A stretch of DNA of 64,000 nucleotides from NCBI RefSeq assembly GCF_030719035.1, contig NZ_CP132203.1:2356001-2420000 (forward strand). The letters run 5' to 3'. The notes beneath the pieces are model-generated. The model made no database searches. It was not told the DNA's origin and saw only the letters and a list, made by a program, of their open reading frames with translations. The DNA comes from Hahella sp. HNIBRBA332 (GTDB taxonomy: Bacteria; Pseudomonadota; Gammaproteobacteria; Pseudomonadales; Oleiphilaceae). This document shows, in pieces, positions 52,582 to 60,860 of the stretch (its first letter is position 1; every line of letters begins with the position of its first letter). The position numbers were made by a program, and so were the translations under genes.

Positions 52582-53475
52582 ATGAATTTACGTGGCGTCG
52601 ATTTAAATCTGTTGGTGATTCTTGATGCGTTAATGGACGAGCGTCATGTCACACGCGCAGCGAAGCGCCTGCACTTGTCGCAACCGGCCACTTCCAGCGC
52701 CCTGGAACGCTGTCGCCACCTGTTTGGCGACCCTCTGCTGATTCGCGGTCGCGGTGAGATGCGCCTCAGCGCCAAAGCGGAATCTCTGCGCGAGCCGATC
52801 AAGGCGTTGTTGGCCCAGGCGGAGCGTGTGATTAATCAGGCGGATACGCCCCTGGCGGAGCTGCGCCAGACCCTACGCATCCTGATGGCGGACTTTCCCG
52901 TTTCCGCGCTGTTGGGGCCGCTACATCAACGCCTGCTGACCAGCGCCCCCAACCTGGATTTGATCATACAGACCTGGCATGGCGCCAAGTCCGCCCTGGA
53001 GCAGCTCGCCAAAGGAGAAGCCGACCTGGCCGTGTCGGTGTTCCCCAATGTCGGCGCCTCATTCCGCTGCGTTGAATTGTTGTATGAAGACTATTGCGTG
53101 CTGATGCGCAAAGACCATCCCGCCGCCCAGGACTTTAACCTGCAACAATGGCTCGCCTATCCCCATGTCCTGGTCTCCGGCCGCGGCGACGCCGACAGCC
53201 CCGTCGACCAAACCCTGCAAGCCCACGGACTACGCCGCCGCGTCGGTCTCGTCGTCCCCTACTTCCAAATGGCCCCCGACCTCGTCGTCCAATCCGACTA
53301 CATCGCCCTCCTCCCCACCCACTGCGTCCCCCAAGACACCACAAAATTCACCGTCCTCCCACCCCCCATACCAGTAGAAGGCTTCCCACTGCACTTGGCG
53401 TGGCACGTGAGACGCCAGGGGGATCAGGCGGTGAGCCATGTGGTTGAGGTGATTCGGGAGGTTACTGGGGGGTAG
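52582..53475 (+). CDS. LysR-family transcriptional regulator
   Basis: 297 residues from the ATG at 52582; a start 15 nt earlier (52567) is open but MNLRGVDLNLL is the usual LysR beginning. The winged HTH ALMDERHVTRAAKRLHLSQPATSSALERCRHLF (~14-46) is textbook, with a type-2 periplasmic-binding effector domain behind it (PheA/NodD-like, with VFPNVGASFRCVELLYEDYCVLMRKDHP). It probably controls the divergent oxidoreductase gene; ATTAATCTAAT and other AT-rich T-N11-A candidates lie between. From ~53150 to ~53395 nearly every third codon position is C, then the last 80 nt are G-rich. Confidence 0.88.
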   Translation: MNLRGVDLNLLVILDALMDERHVTRAAKRLHLSQPATSSALERCRHLFGDPLLIRGRGEMRLSAKAESLREPIKALLAQAERVINQADTPLAELRQTLRILMADFPVSALLGPLHQRLLTSAPNLDLIIQTWHGAKSALEQLAKGEADLAVSVFPNVGASFRCVELLYEDYCVLMRKDHPAAQDFNLQQWLAYPHVLVSGRGDADSPVDQTLQAHGLRRRVGLVVPYFQMAPDLVVQSDYIALLPTHCVPQDTTKFTVLPPPIPVEGFPLHLAWHVRRQGDQAVSHVVEVIREVTGG

Positions 53476-53583
53476 TTGTGTAATTATCCCCCCATACACC
53501 TAGTTCCACAGAGCCTAACTCGTTATGTTTATTAAAAATATAAATATACCCATTAAATGTAGAAGCAAGAAAAATTAAAACTT

Positions 53584-54333
53584 CTATACTTTAATGAGCT
53601 CAACCATAGACATGATACGTTTGGCATCTTCGTACATACGTTGGTATCTCAATTTCTTATCACCGACTTCTGACGTCATCCGAAAGTTAAATGTCAGATA
53701 ATAGTTATTGGTTAATGGGTAAGCCCAATAATAAGTAATACCAGTTCCTGGAATTCCTTCTCCGTCAATGCAATATTTCAACCACTGCACTCCATTGAGA
53801 GACAATTTCTCATATGTTTCAGGCAATTTTACAAGCAAAGGAGATAGTCCATATCCATGAGGGTTTTCTTTGCGCTTGTTACGTTTTTCCCAGTTGACTC
53901 CTACTTTGCCATCATTGTTGCTCTCCGTTTCGTAGTACTCCCAATAGTCCCTTTTTAAATATGATTCAAGGCTATCAAGGCAACCCTCTTGAAGTGGGGT
54001 ATGGTGTTCTACACAGTTTACGTCAATGTATAAGCACACACGGCTAAGTTGACCGAAATAGCCTTGTAGGAACGCGCCCTTATAGGCCCACCATTCAAAC
54101 TCCATCCGTACGAATGTGCGATTGTATTCTTTTTCGCAACCATAAGAATTGAATATGTCGCTCCCCAGATTGACTTGTGCGGGTCTTGGCTTCTTGGGTC
54201 TGCCGATTTCAATAGTGTTTCCCGGCAACTTATACCCTAATCTGTAGTCACCTATACCGCACTCCTTTGCGGTTAGATTTGAAAAATTCGGCCCTTTACC
54301 GGTTATAAGCGGCCTCACCAGTTGCTTGATCAT
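53584..54333 (-). CDS. Candidate immunity or accessory protein of the lipase-like toxin
   Basis: 249 residues, soluble, rich in Tyr and Trp, no signal peptide. Motifs seen: VRMEFEWWAYKGAFLQGYFGQLSRVCLYIDVN (~76-107) and a C-terminal YYWAYPLTNNYYLTFNFR. The family is not known to me. Its start overlaps the stop of the upstream lipase-like gene by 4 nt (ATGA), which fits an effector-immunity pair. It is AT-rich like its partner. Function is inferred from arrangement only. Confidence 0.55.
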   Translation of the reverse strand: MIKQLVRPLITGKGPNFSNLTAKECGIGDYRLGYKLPGNTIEIGRPKKPRPAQVNLGSDIFNSYGCEKEYNRTFVRMEFEWWAYKGAFLQGYFGQLSRVCLYIDVNCVEHHTPLQEGCLDSLESYLKRDYWEYYETESNNDGKVGVNWEKRNKRKENPHGYGLSPLLVKLPETYEKLSLNGVQWLKYCIDGEGIPGTGITYYWAYPLTNNYYLTFNFRMTSEVGDKKLRYQRMYEDAKRIMSMVELIKV

Positions 54334-55481
54334 GATATGCCAAATTCCTTCATAGTAAGCTTCGCCAACTTTTCCGCTCTCTTGTGATAACCGTTCATCT
54401 GTAAGTGGCGAATGGCTGACTCTCTACTGAGATAGGGTAATGTATGTGGGCTGGCTTCAACAGGGCGCTTATCACCAAATACTAAATCTATATTACTTAA
54501 ACTACGCCAAAACGCGCGAGGCGATAGGTCATTGAATCCCGCAAGGTTAGGCACAAGGTCGTTGGGATGATCCCGTTTAATCTCATCTATGGTCATACCC
54601 GCTTTCATAAAGGCATTCTCTGCACGTGTCTTTTCATTTCCACCCGCATGTATAGATACCCTTTGCCCTTTCAGGCTAATGCCACGCATATTTACTAGTT
54701 CTACGGCGCGAGTCAGAATAATGCCTCCCTGACTGTGAGCGGTCCACTTCCGCGTTATGCCTTTCTGCTGAGTCTCTATCATCGTAACCGCCAAGAATTC
54801 AGCCACTTTTGTGGTTGAAACTTTGTCCTGAATACACTCGAAAAAGTCGAAAACCGCGCCTCGGGTTGGGTTATACACTAACGTATAAGATTTCGCGTAG
54901 TCTTCCCAATAAGCTGTGTCCACATGAACACCCATTAACCATCTGGCTTTGCCTAGGTCATTTGACATTCCGTTAACGGCGACATGTTCTGTATTAATTG
55001 TTCTAACTAGCTGAGGCTCACCCCATGCTCTTTCTAGTTCAGGGATGCTATCGGGGCCTATCTCTTCATGCCAGCGAACACCAGAAGTACGCTGTACCTC
55101 AAACAACCCCATTTGCTGCATTTTCTTTGGCGTCTCAAGATTTGTAGCGCCTCGCTCCAACCTCATCCGGTTAATAACTATCATTTCTGGGTTCACGTTG
55201 TACATGAAGCTGATTCCACCCGGACACATCTTTTCACGCATGAACATAGGCTCTTTCTTGAACCCCTTACTATTCCATCCATAGCCACCGTCACTGGTCA
55301 GTTTGAGCGCCTCATTGTAAACCTTCGTTCTATCATACATGTTCAGAGTGCGCATGAAGGTATCGGCTTCTTTGGTGATCATCAATTTCTTGCCAGCCTT
55401 CTTTTGCTTTAGATTCCATGAAGGCAGAGGGTTTTCCAAGTCGATAAGCTGGTGTTGGGCGGGGAGATTGCTTTCTTGCAT
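54330..55481 (-). CDS. Lipase-like alpha/beta-hydrolase, putative polymorphic-toxin or T6SS effector
   Basis: 383 residues from the ATG at 55481 (AAGGAAAG, 5 nt spacing). The nucleophile elbow reads W-T-A-H-S-Q-G-G (~250-257), the likely acid is in RDHPNDLVPNLAG (~311-323) and the histidine in SPHTLPYLSRE (~360-370). This H-S-Q-G-G ... NDxVPN ... SPHTLPY order recalls the lipase-like C-terminal domains of some filamentous-haemagglutinin or polymorphic toxins. No secretion signal is present, so delivery would need a type VI or similar system not in this window. The overlapping downstream gene is a candidate immunity gene. Confidence 0.6.
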   Translation of the reverse strand: MQESNLPAQHQLIDLENPLPSWNLKQKKAGKKLMITKEADTFMRTLNMYDRTKVYNEALKLTSDGGYGWNSKGFKKEPMFMREKMCPGGISFMYNVNPEMIVINRMRLERGATNLETPKKMQQMGLFEVQRTSGVRWHEEIGPDSIPELERAWGEPQLVRTINTEHVAVNGMSNDLGKARWLMGVHVDTAYWEDYAKSYTLVYNPTRGAVFDFFECIQDKVSTTKVAEFLAVTMIETQQKGITRKWTAHSQGGIILTRAVELVNMRGISLKGQRVSIHAGGNEKTRAENAFMKAGMTIDEIKRDHPNDLVPNLAGFNDLSPRAFWRSLSNIDLVFGDKRPVEASPHTLPYLSRESAIRHLQMNGYHKRAEKLAKLTMKEFGIS

Positions 55482-55852
55482 GGAGCTTTCCTTAGTTGAG
55501 TAGAAAAGCAAGAATGCTAGCAATATTCACCACCATGCCAATTACCCGCTTGACCGAGGCCTATTGACTGATAGGGCAAACCCTAAGTTAGTTCAGTAGG
55601 AGGGCTTCGCCAATTGAGTATCAGAATCCGTGGCGCCATGCTCCCAATCTCTCAACGCAGTTTTGGGCATCCATGCAGAAAGCGGGTATTCACATTAAAG
55701 ACATTCAATCTAAATTCAATAAAGTCAAACAGATAAACACTAAGAACTTATAATGATTGATACCTGCGGCGCGTTTAGATGCGGTTATTAACCCGAACAA
55801 CACTTCCCGCTATATTTGGCGTGGCGCGAACTTTCTTTGAGTTTGTACAACA
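55482..55852. other. Intergenic region without a recognisable gene
   Basis: A 371-bp moderately AT-rich spacer between the UPF0175-like gene and the lipase-like gene, both leftward. A UPF0175 antitoxin usually has a PIN-like (DUF3368) toxin gene immediately downstream, which would be here; I see no such frame in any of the three leftward readings. Confidence 0.45.
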
Positions 55853-56086
55853 TCACAAATCATTACGTTCAATATCCTCAAGAAAGTCACTGACATCATA
55901 ATTCACGCTGAAGCCCTTTTTGGCCAGTAAGCCGTGAAATTCGAACTCGGAAATCCCCGCGATTTTTCCAGCGAAAGCGCCGTGAATGCCACGGTCTTTG
56001 TACAAGGCGATCGCCAGTAGTTCCAGCGCTTCTTTCTCTGTGAGCTGTAGTTTTTCGGCTAATTCATCATCTATTTCGATTTTCAA
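55853..56086 (-). CDS. UPF0175-family antitoxin-like protein
   Basis: 77 residues starting at a TTG (56086) with GAGGG 5-6 nt upstream. The sequence MKIEIDDELAEKLQLTEKEALELLAIALYKDRGIHGAFAGKIAGISEFEFHGLLAKKG is a good match to UPF0175: a ribbon-helix-helix-like start, then A-L-Y-K-D and G-x-x-A-x-x-A-G-I-S. These proteins are thought to be antitoxins of DUF3368/PIN toxins. The usual toxin partner is missing, so it may be a solitary remnant or act on a toxin elsewhere. Confidence 0.75.
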   Translation of the reverse strand: MKIEIDDELAEKLQLTEKEALELLAIALYKDRGIHGAFAGKIAGISEFEFHGLLAKKGFSVNYDVSDFLEDIERNDL

Positions 56087-56152
56087 TTCTCGCCCTCATT
56101 CGATAAGTACTCTTTTCGGATATCAGGTCGTACCTTAGCTCATGACGCCCCC

Positions 56153-58204
56153 TCAGTCCCCCCTCTCCTTCAAATAACCCGAGTTAATCATCTGATGTTT
56201 AATCAGCGCCTGGGATTTTTTCAGGGCGTCGTCGATGGTCATTTTGTTTTCCAGGATATTGGCGAAGTGGAGGCTGATTTGTGCGCCGAATGAGGAGAAT
56301 TCGTTGATGCTGACGTATTGCGCGCCGGTGTACGGAACCGGGAGTGCGGTGACTTTGCTGACGTCCGAGCGTTCGATGGCGTTCAGGACCTGATGGGAAA
56401 ACGGCGCGGCTTGGTGGTAGGCGGGGTTTTCGTAGGTGGATCTGCGGGTTCCGGGGGGGACCGCCACCCAGCCCTTGGTTTTCGCCACGAGGTCGATGTA
56501 TTCCTTGGAGGTGGCCCAGGTAATGAACTTCTTCGCCGCCGCTTTGTGTTTGGACGCCGCAGGAATCGCCAGCGACCATGCCCACAGCCAGCTTTGATTC
56601 ACCTCACCCCTCGGCGCAGGCGCAAAACCTGTCTTATCGCTCACCTGGGAGAATTCAGGATTATAAAGAAAGCTCGCCGCCACCGTGGCGTCGATCCAGA
56701 CGGCGCAATGGCCTTGCGCGAACAGATTCAGGCTTTCCCGATATCCCAGACTGGTGGGGTGCGGCGGGCCTTTAGTGGTAATCAGATCAACATAATAAGC
56801 CAGGGTCTGACGCCACTCTTTTGAATCCAGTTGCGGCGTCCAGTTCATATCAAACCAGCGCGCGCCAAAGGCATGCGCCAGGGAGGACAACAGCGCCACG
56901 TTCTCTCCCCATCCAGGCTTCCCTCTCAGGCATATCCCGTAAACCTGATTTTCAGGGTCATGCAGGGTTCGCGCGATCAGCTCAATATTCGCGAAGGTTG
57001 GGTGTTCGGGCATCTCCAGACCGGCTTTTTTCAGCAGATCTTTGCGGTAATAGGTCATGACGCTCTCGCCATAGAACGGCAGCGCATAGAGCTGTTCTTT
57101 GTAGGCAAGCGACTGCCTGACCGTTGGCAAGATGTCATCGATACGATAGGCCGTCGGCAGCGGATCAAGAGGAGATATCCACCCGTTGCCCGCCCATAAG
57201 GGGACTTCATAGATGCCGATGGTCATCACATCGAACTGGCCGCCGGAAATGGCGAGGTCGCCCAGCAGACGCCGCCGCAAAGTGCTTTCATTGATGATTC
57301 GCCAATCCAGTTCGATATCCGGGTTCTGCTCTTCAAACACCTTCGCCAGTCCCTGCATGATCACCATGTCAAGATTGTTCACCGTGCCGATAACCAGCCT
57401 GATTTTGCCATCGCCGCCGTCCACTTTGGGGAGCAGGCCATACTCAAAACGCAGCCGGTCCAGCGTCCCGTCCTCGCGCATTTGTCTGAGGCCCTGATTG
57501 AACGCCGTCACCCACTTGTCAGCGGATGCAAGACGGATTGAAAAGGCGATATGGAATTGCTTGTTGGCGAGGGGCGGATAGACAAAGTCCAGCTTCCCGA
57601 TGTAGTGCGGTCGGTAACCGACGATCAGGTCCGCCGCCGTGAACTTATCGATCAACACAAACTGGATGCGGTTTATCGCCAGCTTGTCGATGTTTTGCAG
57701 TTCGCTGGTGACTTCCTCGATTTGAATGCCGGGAATGTTGCGCAGCTCCTGCAACGTGGATTCGCCCCGGACCTGCCCGATGACGCCGCCGGACAGGCCG
57801 CTTAGCGCTTGCATTAAATTTACGGAGGGAGGAACGGAATACTGAAAGTAATTGTCCTTGCGCTTCAGAATCCCGATGGAGTCTCCCGGGAAAGGATCGC
57901 TCAGCCGGAACTCCTGCTCCGGGAAGACGCCCGCATAAACCGGCACAACGCCGTCAACCTTGCCGCGCTGCGCCATTGCGTTGGCTCTCGCCCAGGGATG
58001 AAACGAGATATGGACGGTAACGCCGGAGCGCTTGAACGCCTCCGTCACTACCTCATGGGCATAGCCGTTCTTCCATAGATTCACGCCGATGTAGGGCTCT
58101 TTCTCCCCGCTTACCAGCTCGACGACCGGTTCCGCTCCCACCGCCGACATCCACCCGCAAAGAAACAGGCATAGACAGCGCTTTATTACCGTATGCAAGG
58201 CCAT
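56153..58204 (-). CDS. Fused solute-binding protein: SBP_bac_3 + sorbitol/mannitol-type SBP_bac_1
   Basis: 683 residues from the ATG at 58204 (AGGTGA, 5 nt upstream). Signal peptide ~1-24 (ending SAVGA). Residues ~26-260 are a family-3 domain: EKEPYIG, NGYAHEVVTEAFKRSGV, GQVRGESTLQEL, a C-terminal MREDGTLDRLRFEYGL. From ~265 to the end is a family-1 domain close to SmoE/MtlE-type polyol binders: IGTVNNLDMVIMQGLAKVFEEQNPDIELDW, GICLRGKPGWGEN, WIDATVAASFLYNP, FITWATSKEYI. The two folds are complete and not interrupted. The next gene (58489-59850) is a single-domain homologue of the second half. No permease or ATPase is near. The architecture is unusual, and a sensor-like or scaffold role is possible. 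Confidence 0.85.
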   Translation of the reverse strand: MALHTVIKRCLCLFLCGWMSAVGAEPVVELVSGEKEPYIGVNLWKNGYAHEVVTEAFKRSGVTVHISFHPWARANAMAQRGKVDGVVPVYAGVFPEQEFRLSDPFPGDSIGILKRKDNYFQYSVPPSVNLMQALSGLSGGVIGQVRGESTLQELRNIPGIQIEEVTSELQNIDKLAINRIQFVLIDKFTAADLIVGYRPHYIGKLDFVYPPLANKQFHIAFSIRLASADKWVTAFNQGLRQMREDGTLDRLRFEYGLLPKVDGGDGKIRLVIGTVNNLDMVIMQGLAKVFEEQNPDIELDWRIINESTLRRRLLGDLAISGGQFDVMTIGIYEVPLWAGNGWISPLDPLPTAYRIDDILPTVRQSLAYKEQLYALPFYGESVMTYYRKDLLKKAGLEMPEHPTFANIELIARTLHDPENQVYGICLRGKPGWGENVALLSSLAHAFGARWFDMNWTPQLDSKEWRQTLAYYVDLITTKGPPHPTSLGYRESLNLFAQGHCAVWIDATVAASFLYNPEFSQVSDKTGFAPAPRGEVNQSWLWAWSLAIPAASKHKAAAKKFITWATSKEYIDLVAKTKGWVAVPPGTRRSTYENPAYHQAAPFSHQVLNAIERSDVSKVTALPVPYTGAQYVSINEFSSFGAQISLHFANILENKMTIDDALKKSQALIKHQMINSGYLKERGD

Positions 58205-58364
58205 TTGCTCACCTGATGAGAAAGAGCTTTTAGCAAGTCTTATCAACCAGGGCCGGTTTTTCAAGGCCATAGGCTATTTCCTCCAGCGTCGCCTCTAACG
58301 ACATTCCCTATCAATCCTTATTATTAATATGGCAATGATATTGGCATGTTAATACTCAGGCGTA

Positions 58365-58459
58365 TGGATGCGCCTGCGCGGCGATTAGCCGCTGGAGACA
58401 GGGCCTGACATGTGCAGGCTCTGTCGTTGCAGACAAATAGAAGGAAGCTATTTGTCTGC
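58365..58459. repeat. Dispersed stem-loop repeat, copy B, with a perfect 12-bp hairpin
   Basis: GACAGGGCCTG (58397-58407) pairs with CAGGCTCTGTC (58415-58425) with one mismatch, and GCAGACAAATAG (58429-58440) pairs perfectly with CTATTTGTCTGC (58448-58459) around a 7-nt loop. It lies between the two binding-protein genes. Its GGATGCGC-to-TCTGTCGTT portion matches 49690-49745. Confidence 0.55.
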
Positions 58460-58488
58460 CTGATTAGTAGCAACTACGCCATTTTTCC

Positions 58489-59850
58489 TCAATACGCGTC
58501 AACGCCTTTCTGGCGCAACCTTTCCGCAATGTTGTGCGACGCCTGCACGAACTCGGACATATGGGACAATTCCTGATCCAGATTGATCGGCTTGCCGGTG
58601 AGCTTTCGCTCCAGCAGGACGGACAGCTTTTTACCAATAAAGTCGCCAATCTGCTGGAACTCCTCCACCTGGATGAACTGAATGCCCCGGTATGGAACCG
58701 GCTGAATGCTGGGGTTTTCGAAATCGGCGCTTTTGATGGCTTTCAGCGTGATATCCGCGAAACTGGCGTACTCGCGATACGAAGGGTTTTCATACAAAGC
58801 GTGGCGGGCGCCCGGCGGCGTCTGCGAGATGCCGAAATTGCTTTCCACCAGCCGATGATATTCATCAGAAGTCGCCCAGCTCACGAAACGCCAGGCCGCG
58901 TCTTTATGGAGAGACCCCCGCGGCACGGCGAAGCCCCATGACCACAGCCAGTTGGTTCCCCTGTCGGTGACCTGCGAAGGCGCTGCGGCGTATCCCACCT
59001 GAGAATAAAAGGACGCCTGGGCGATGGCGCCGCCGGCGGCGGTGGAGTCCACCCAGATATCACACTGGCCTGCGACAAACGCCTGAAGATTTTCGGAATA
59101 GCCGTTGTTCCAGGAAGACGCCAGACCGTACTCCGCCATCATGGATAAATAGTATTCGATAGTCTGATTCCAGGCGGGCTCCGCCAGCGCCGAACGCCAG
59201 TTTTCATCGAACCAGCGGCCGCCAAAACCGTTCAACATAGTCGCCAGGATAACGATGTTTTCACCCCACCCCGGTTTGCCGCGCAGACACAATCGCCCAT
59301 GCTCGCCTTGCGACGCCTGCTTCAACTGCGCCAGTGTCGATTCGACGTCGCGCCAAGTCGGCTGCGGCGGCATCTGCAGGCCATAGCGACTCAGCACATC
59401 CTTGCGGTAATAGGTAATGGAACTTTCGCCATAGTAGGGCAAGGCGTAATACTCGCCGTCGTAGCGAAACCCGTCGATGATCTCCGGAATCCACTTCTTC
59501 ATCTCGTCATCGGATTGATAGGCCGCCGGCAACGGCGACAAACGCCCTTTACTTCCCCATATCGGCGCTTCAAACAGGCCCAGGGTATAGACATCGTATT
59601 GGGCGCGCTTTTGCTTACTGTCGCTGGCCTGCATACGTCGCAACACGCTCTCATCCACGATCTTCCAGCTAATTTGAATGTCCTGATTCTGTTCTTCGAA
59701 ATGGCGCGACAGTTTCTGCATATTCAACATATCCGCATTGTCGACGGTGGCGACGACAATCTCGACCGCCTGGCTTGGAACGCTTGCGAACAGCGTCGCC
59801 AGACTCAACATCAAATGCCTTACAAACGGATATTTATTGCGGTGCTTCAT
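58489..59850 (-). CDS. Sorbitol/mannitol-type ABC solute-binding protein (SBP_bac_1), orphan
   Basis: 453 residues with a signal peptide (HLMLSLATLFASVPSQA, cleavage before VE). The family-1 signature VATVDNADMLNMQKLSRHFEEQNQDIQISWKIVDESVLRR, GRLCLRGKPGWGENIVILATMLNGFGGRWFDENW and WVDSTAAGGAIAQASFY match the SmoE-like polyol binders. It resembles the C-terminal domain of the fused protein downstream segment by segment, so they are paralogues. No transporter genes accompany it. It probably binds a sugar alcohol or related compound in the periplasm; the ligand is not determined here. Confidence 0.87.
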   Translation of the reverse strand: MKHRNKYPFVRHLMLSLATLFASVPSQAVEIVVATVDNADMLNMQKLSRHFEEQNQDIQISWKIVDESVLRRMQASDSKQKRAQYDVYTLGLFEAPIWGSKGRLSPLPAAYQSDDEMKKWIPEIIDGFRYDGEYYALPYYGESSITYYRKDVLSRYGLQMPPQPTWRDVESTLAQLKQASQGEHGRLCLRGKPGWGENIVILATMLNGFGGRWFDENWRSALAEPAWNQTIEYYLSMMAEYGLASSWNNGYSENLQAFVAGQCDIWVDSTAAGGAIAQASFYSQVGYAAAPSQVTDRGTNWLWSWGFAVPRGSLHKDAAWRFVSWATSDEYHRLVESNFGISQTPPGARHALYENPSYREYASFADITLKAIKSADFENPSIQPVPYRGIQFIQVEEFQQIGDFIGKKLSVLLERKLTGKPINLDQELSHMSEFVQASHNIAERLRQKGVDAY

Positions 59851-60446
59851 GGCGTTTCTCTCTGTTTAAGGAAACTTCCCGCCGCGGCGATCCATGCCTG
59901 CAACGGCGAGATATTTTTGCAGGCGACAAGCGGTCCTGGCCCAAAAACGCGACGGCTTCGGGCGGATTAACTTGTCAGATTGAAGGTTTGGATATCAGGA
60001 AAACAGGCAGCGTCGTCAGTTCGGTTTTTGACGTCGCAAAGTTAGCTCCGCCGACGGAACAACAAAAGGAAACGGACTTATCCGCGATGACAGAAGGGAC
60101 TGAATGCCAAGGTGATAGCTGAAGACAAAGAAAACGTCTGTATCTACTTTCATGACGGCGCCTTTGTTGTATTTATTCTGATAACAACCTGTCTCACTCC
60201 CCCGCCAAACCGCTTAAACCAGCGCTCGCAGGAGAGCTTGGGAGTGCAGTCATTAGACAACGGGCGCATGACAAGCACAAATACTAACCAAGGGAATTAC
60301 CTGTACATTTTTGTGCATTGTCGTTATCTGTTGCTTCCGGGGTGGCCCGCCGAAAAACCAAACCGGTTAATCCACGCTACACTATCTGTGCAGGTCAGTT
60401 TCCCTTATCCACCCGATAAACAAATCGGCATGTCAGCGGTCCCCCT
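59851..60446. other. Intergenic region without a supported gene
   Basis: A 596-bp spacer between the leftward binding-protein gene and the rightward small-protein gene. A 112-codon rightward frame (60112-60450) crosses it but runs past the next start and has odd composition, so I do not call it. The region should contain two divergent promoters; I could not identify clear elements. Confidence 0.5.
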
Positions 60447-60632
60447 ATGAAAGCACTCGGCATCATCAGCATCCTACTGGCGCTCCTCTACGTCGCCTAC
60501 CTGTCCGTCGAACACAGCGAAGAAGCGGAGCGCCAGAAAGAGAAAGCCGAACAGCAGATCGATCAGGCGCAGAAGCAGATTGAAGAGGCCATGGAGAAGA
60601 ATCGGGAACGGTTGGAGCAAGGGGCTCAATAA
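60447..60632 (+). CDS. Small membrane-anchored coiled-coil protein
   Basis: 61 residues: an N-terminal transmembrane or signal-anchor helix (ALGIISILLALLYVAYLSV, ~3-21) followed by a highly charged Glu/Lys/Gln coiled coil (EEAERQKEKAEQQIDQAQ onward, ~25-59). The layout suggests a bitopic inner-membrane protein with a periplasmic helix. No family is known to me. The ribosome site is weak. Confidence 0.6.
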   Translation: MKALGIISILLALLYVAYLSVEHSEEAERQKEKAEQQIDQAQKQIEEAMEKNRERLEQGAQ

Positions 60633-60860
60633 GCTGACTAATCCTGGTCTTGCATCCTGTTCCCCGAACTGCTCCAAAATCTGTTATACCAGCCGGCGAT
60701 TGAACTGGTGATATCCCTCATCGCTCAGCCACACAATCCATGAGTTTAAACAACCATTTCATCTTAAGACGGCCTTAATGCCCTGTGGCGTTTAATACCG
60801 TTTCCTGAACCAGGAATCGACAACCTCACCCACACTCAGCAACAAAAGAACAATCGGGGC

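Noticed and set aside
53584..55481. Part of a type VI secretion gene cluster
   Set aside because: No VgrG, Hcp, PAAR, TssB/C or ClpV gene is in the window, so only a detached effector pair can be claimed.
60112..60450. A 112-codon rightward frame before the coiled-coil gene
   Set aside because: It overlaps the next start, has no ribosome site and no recognisable fold or signal.
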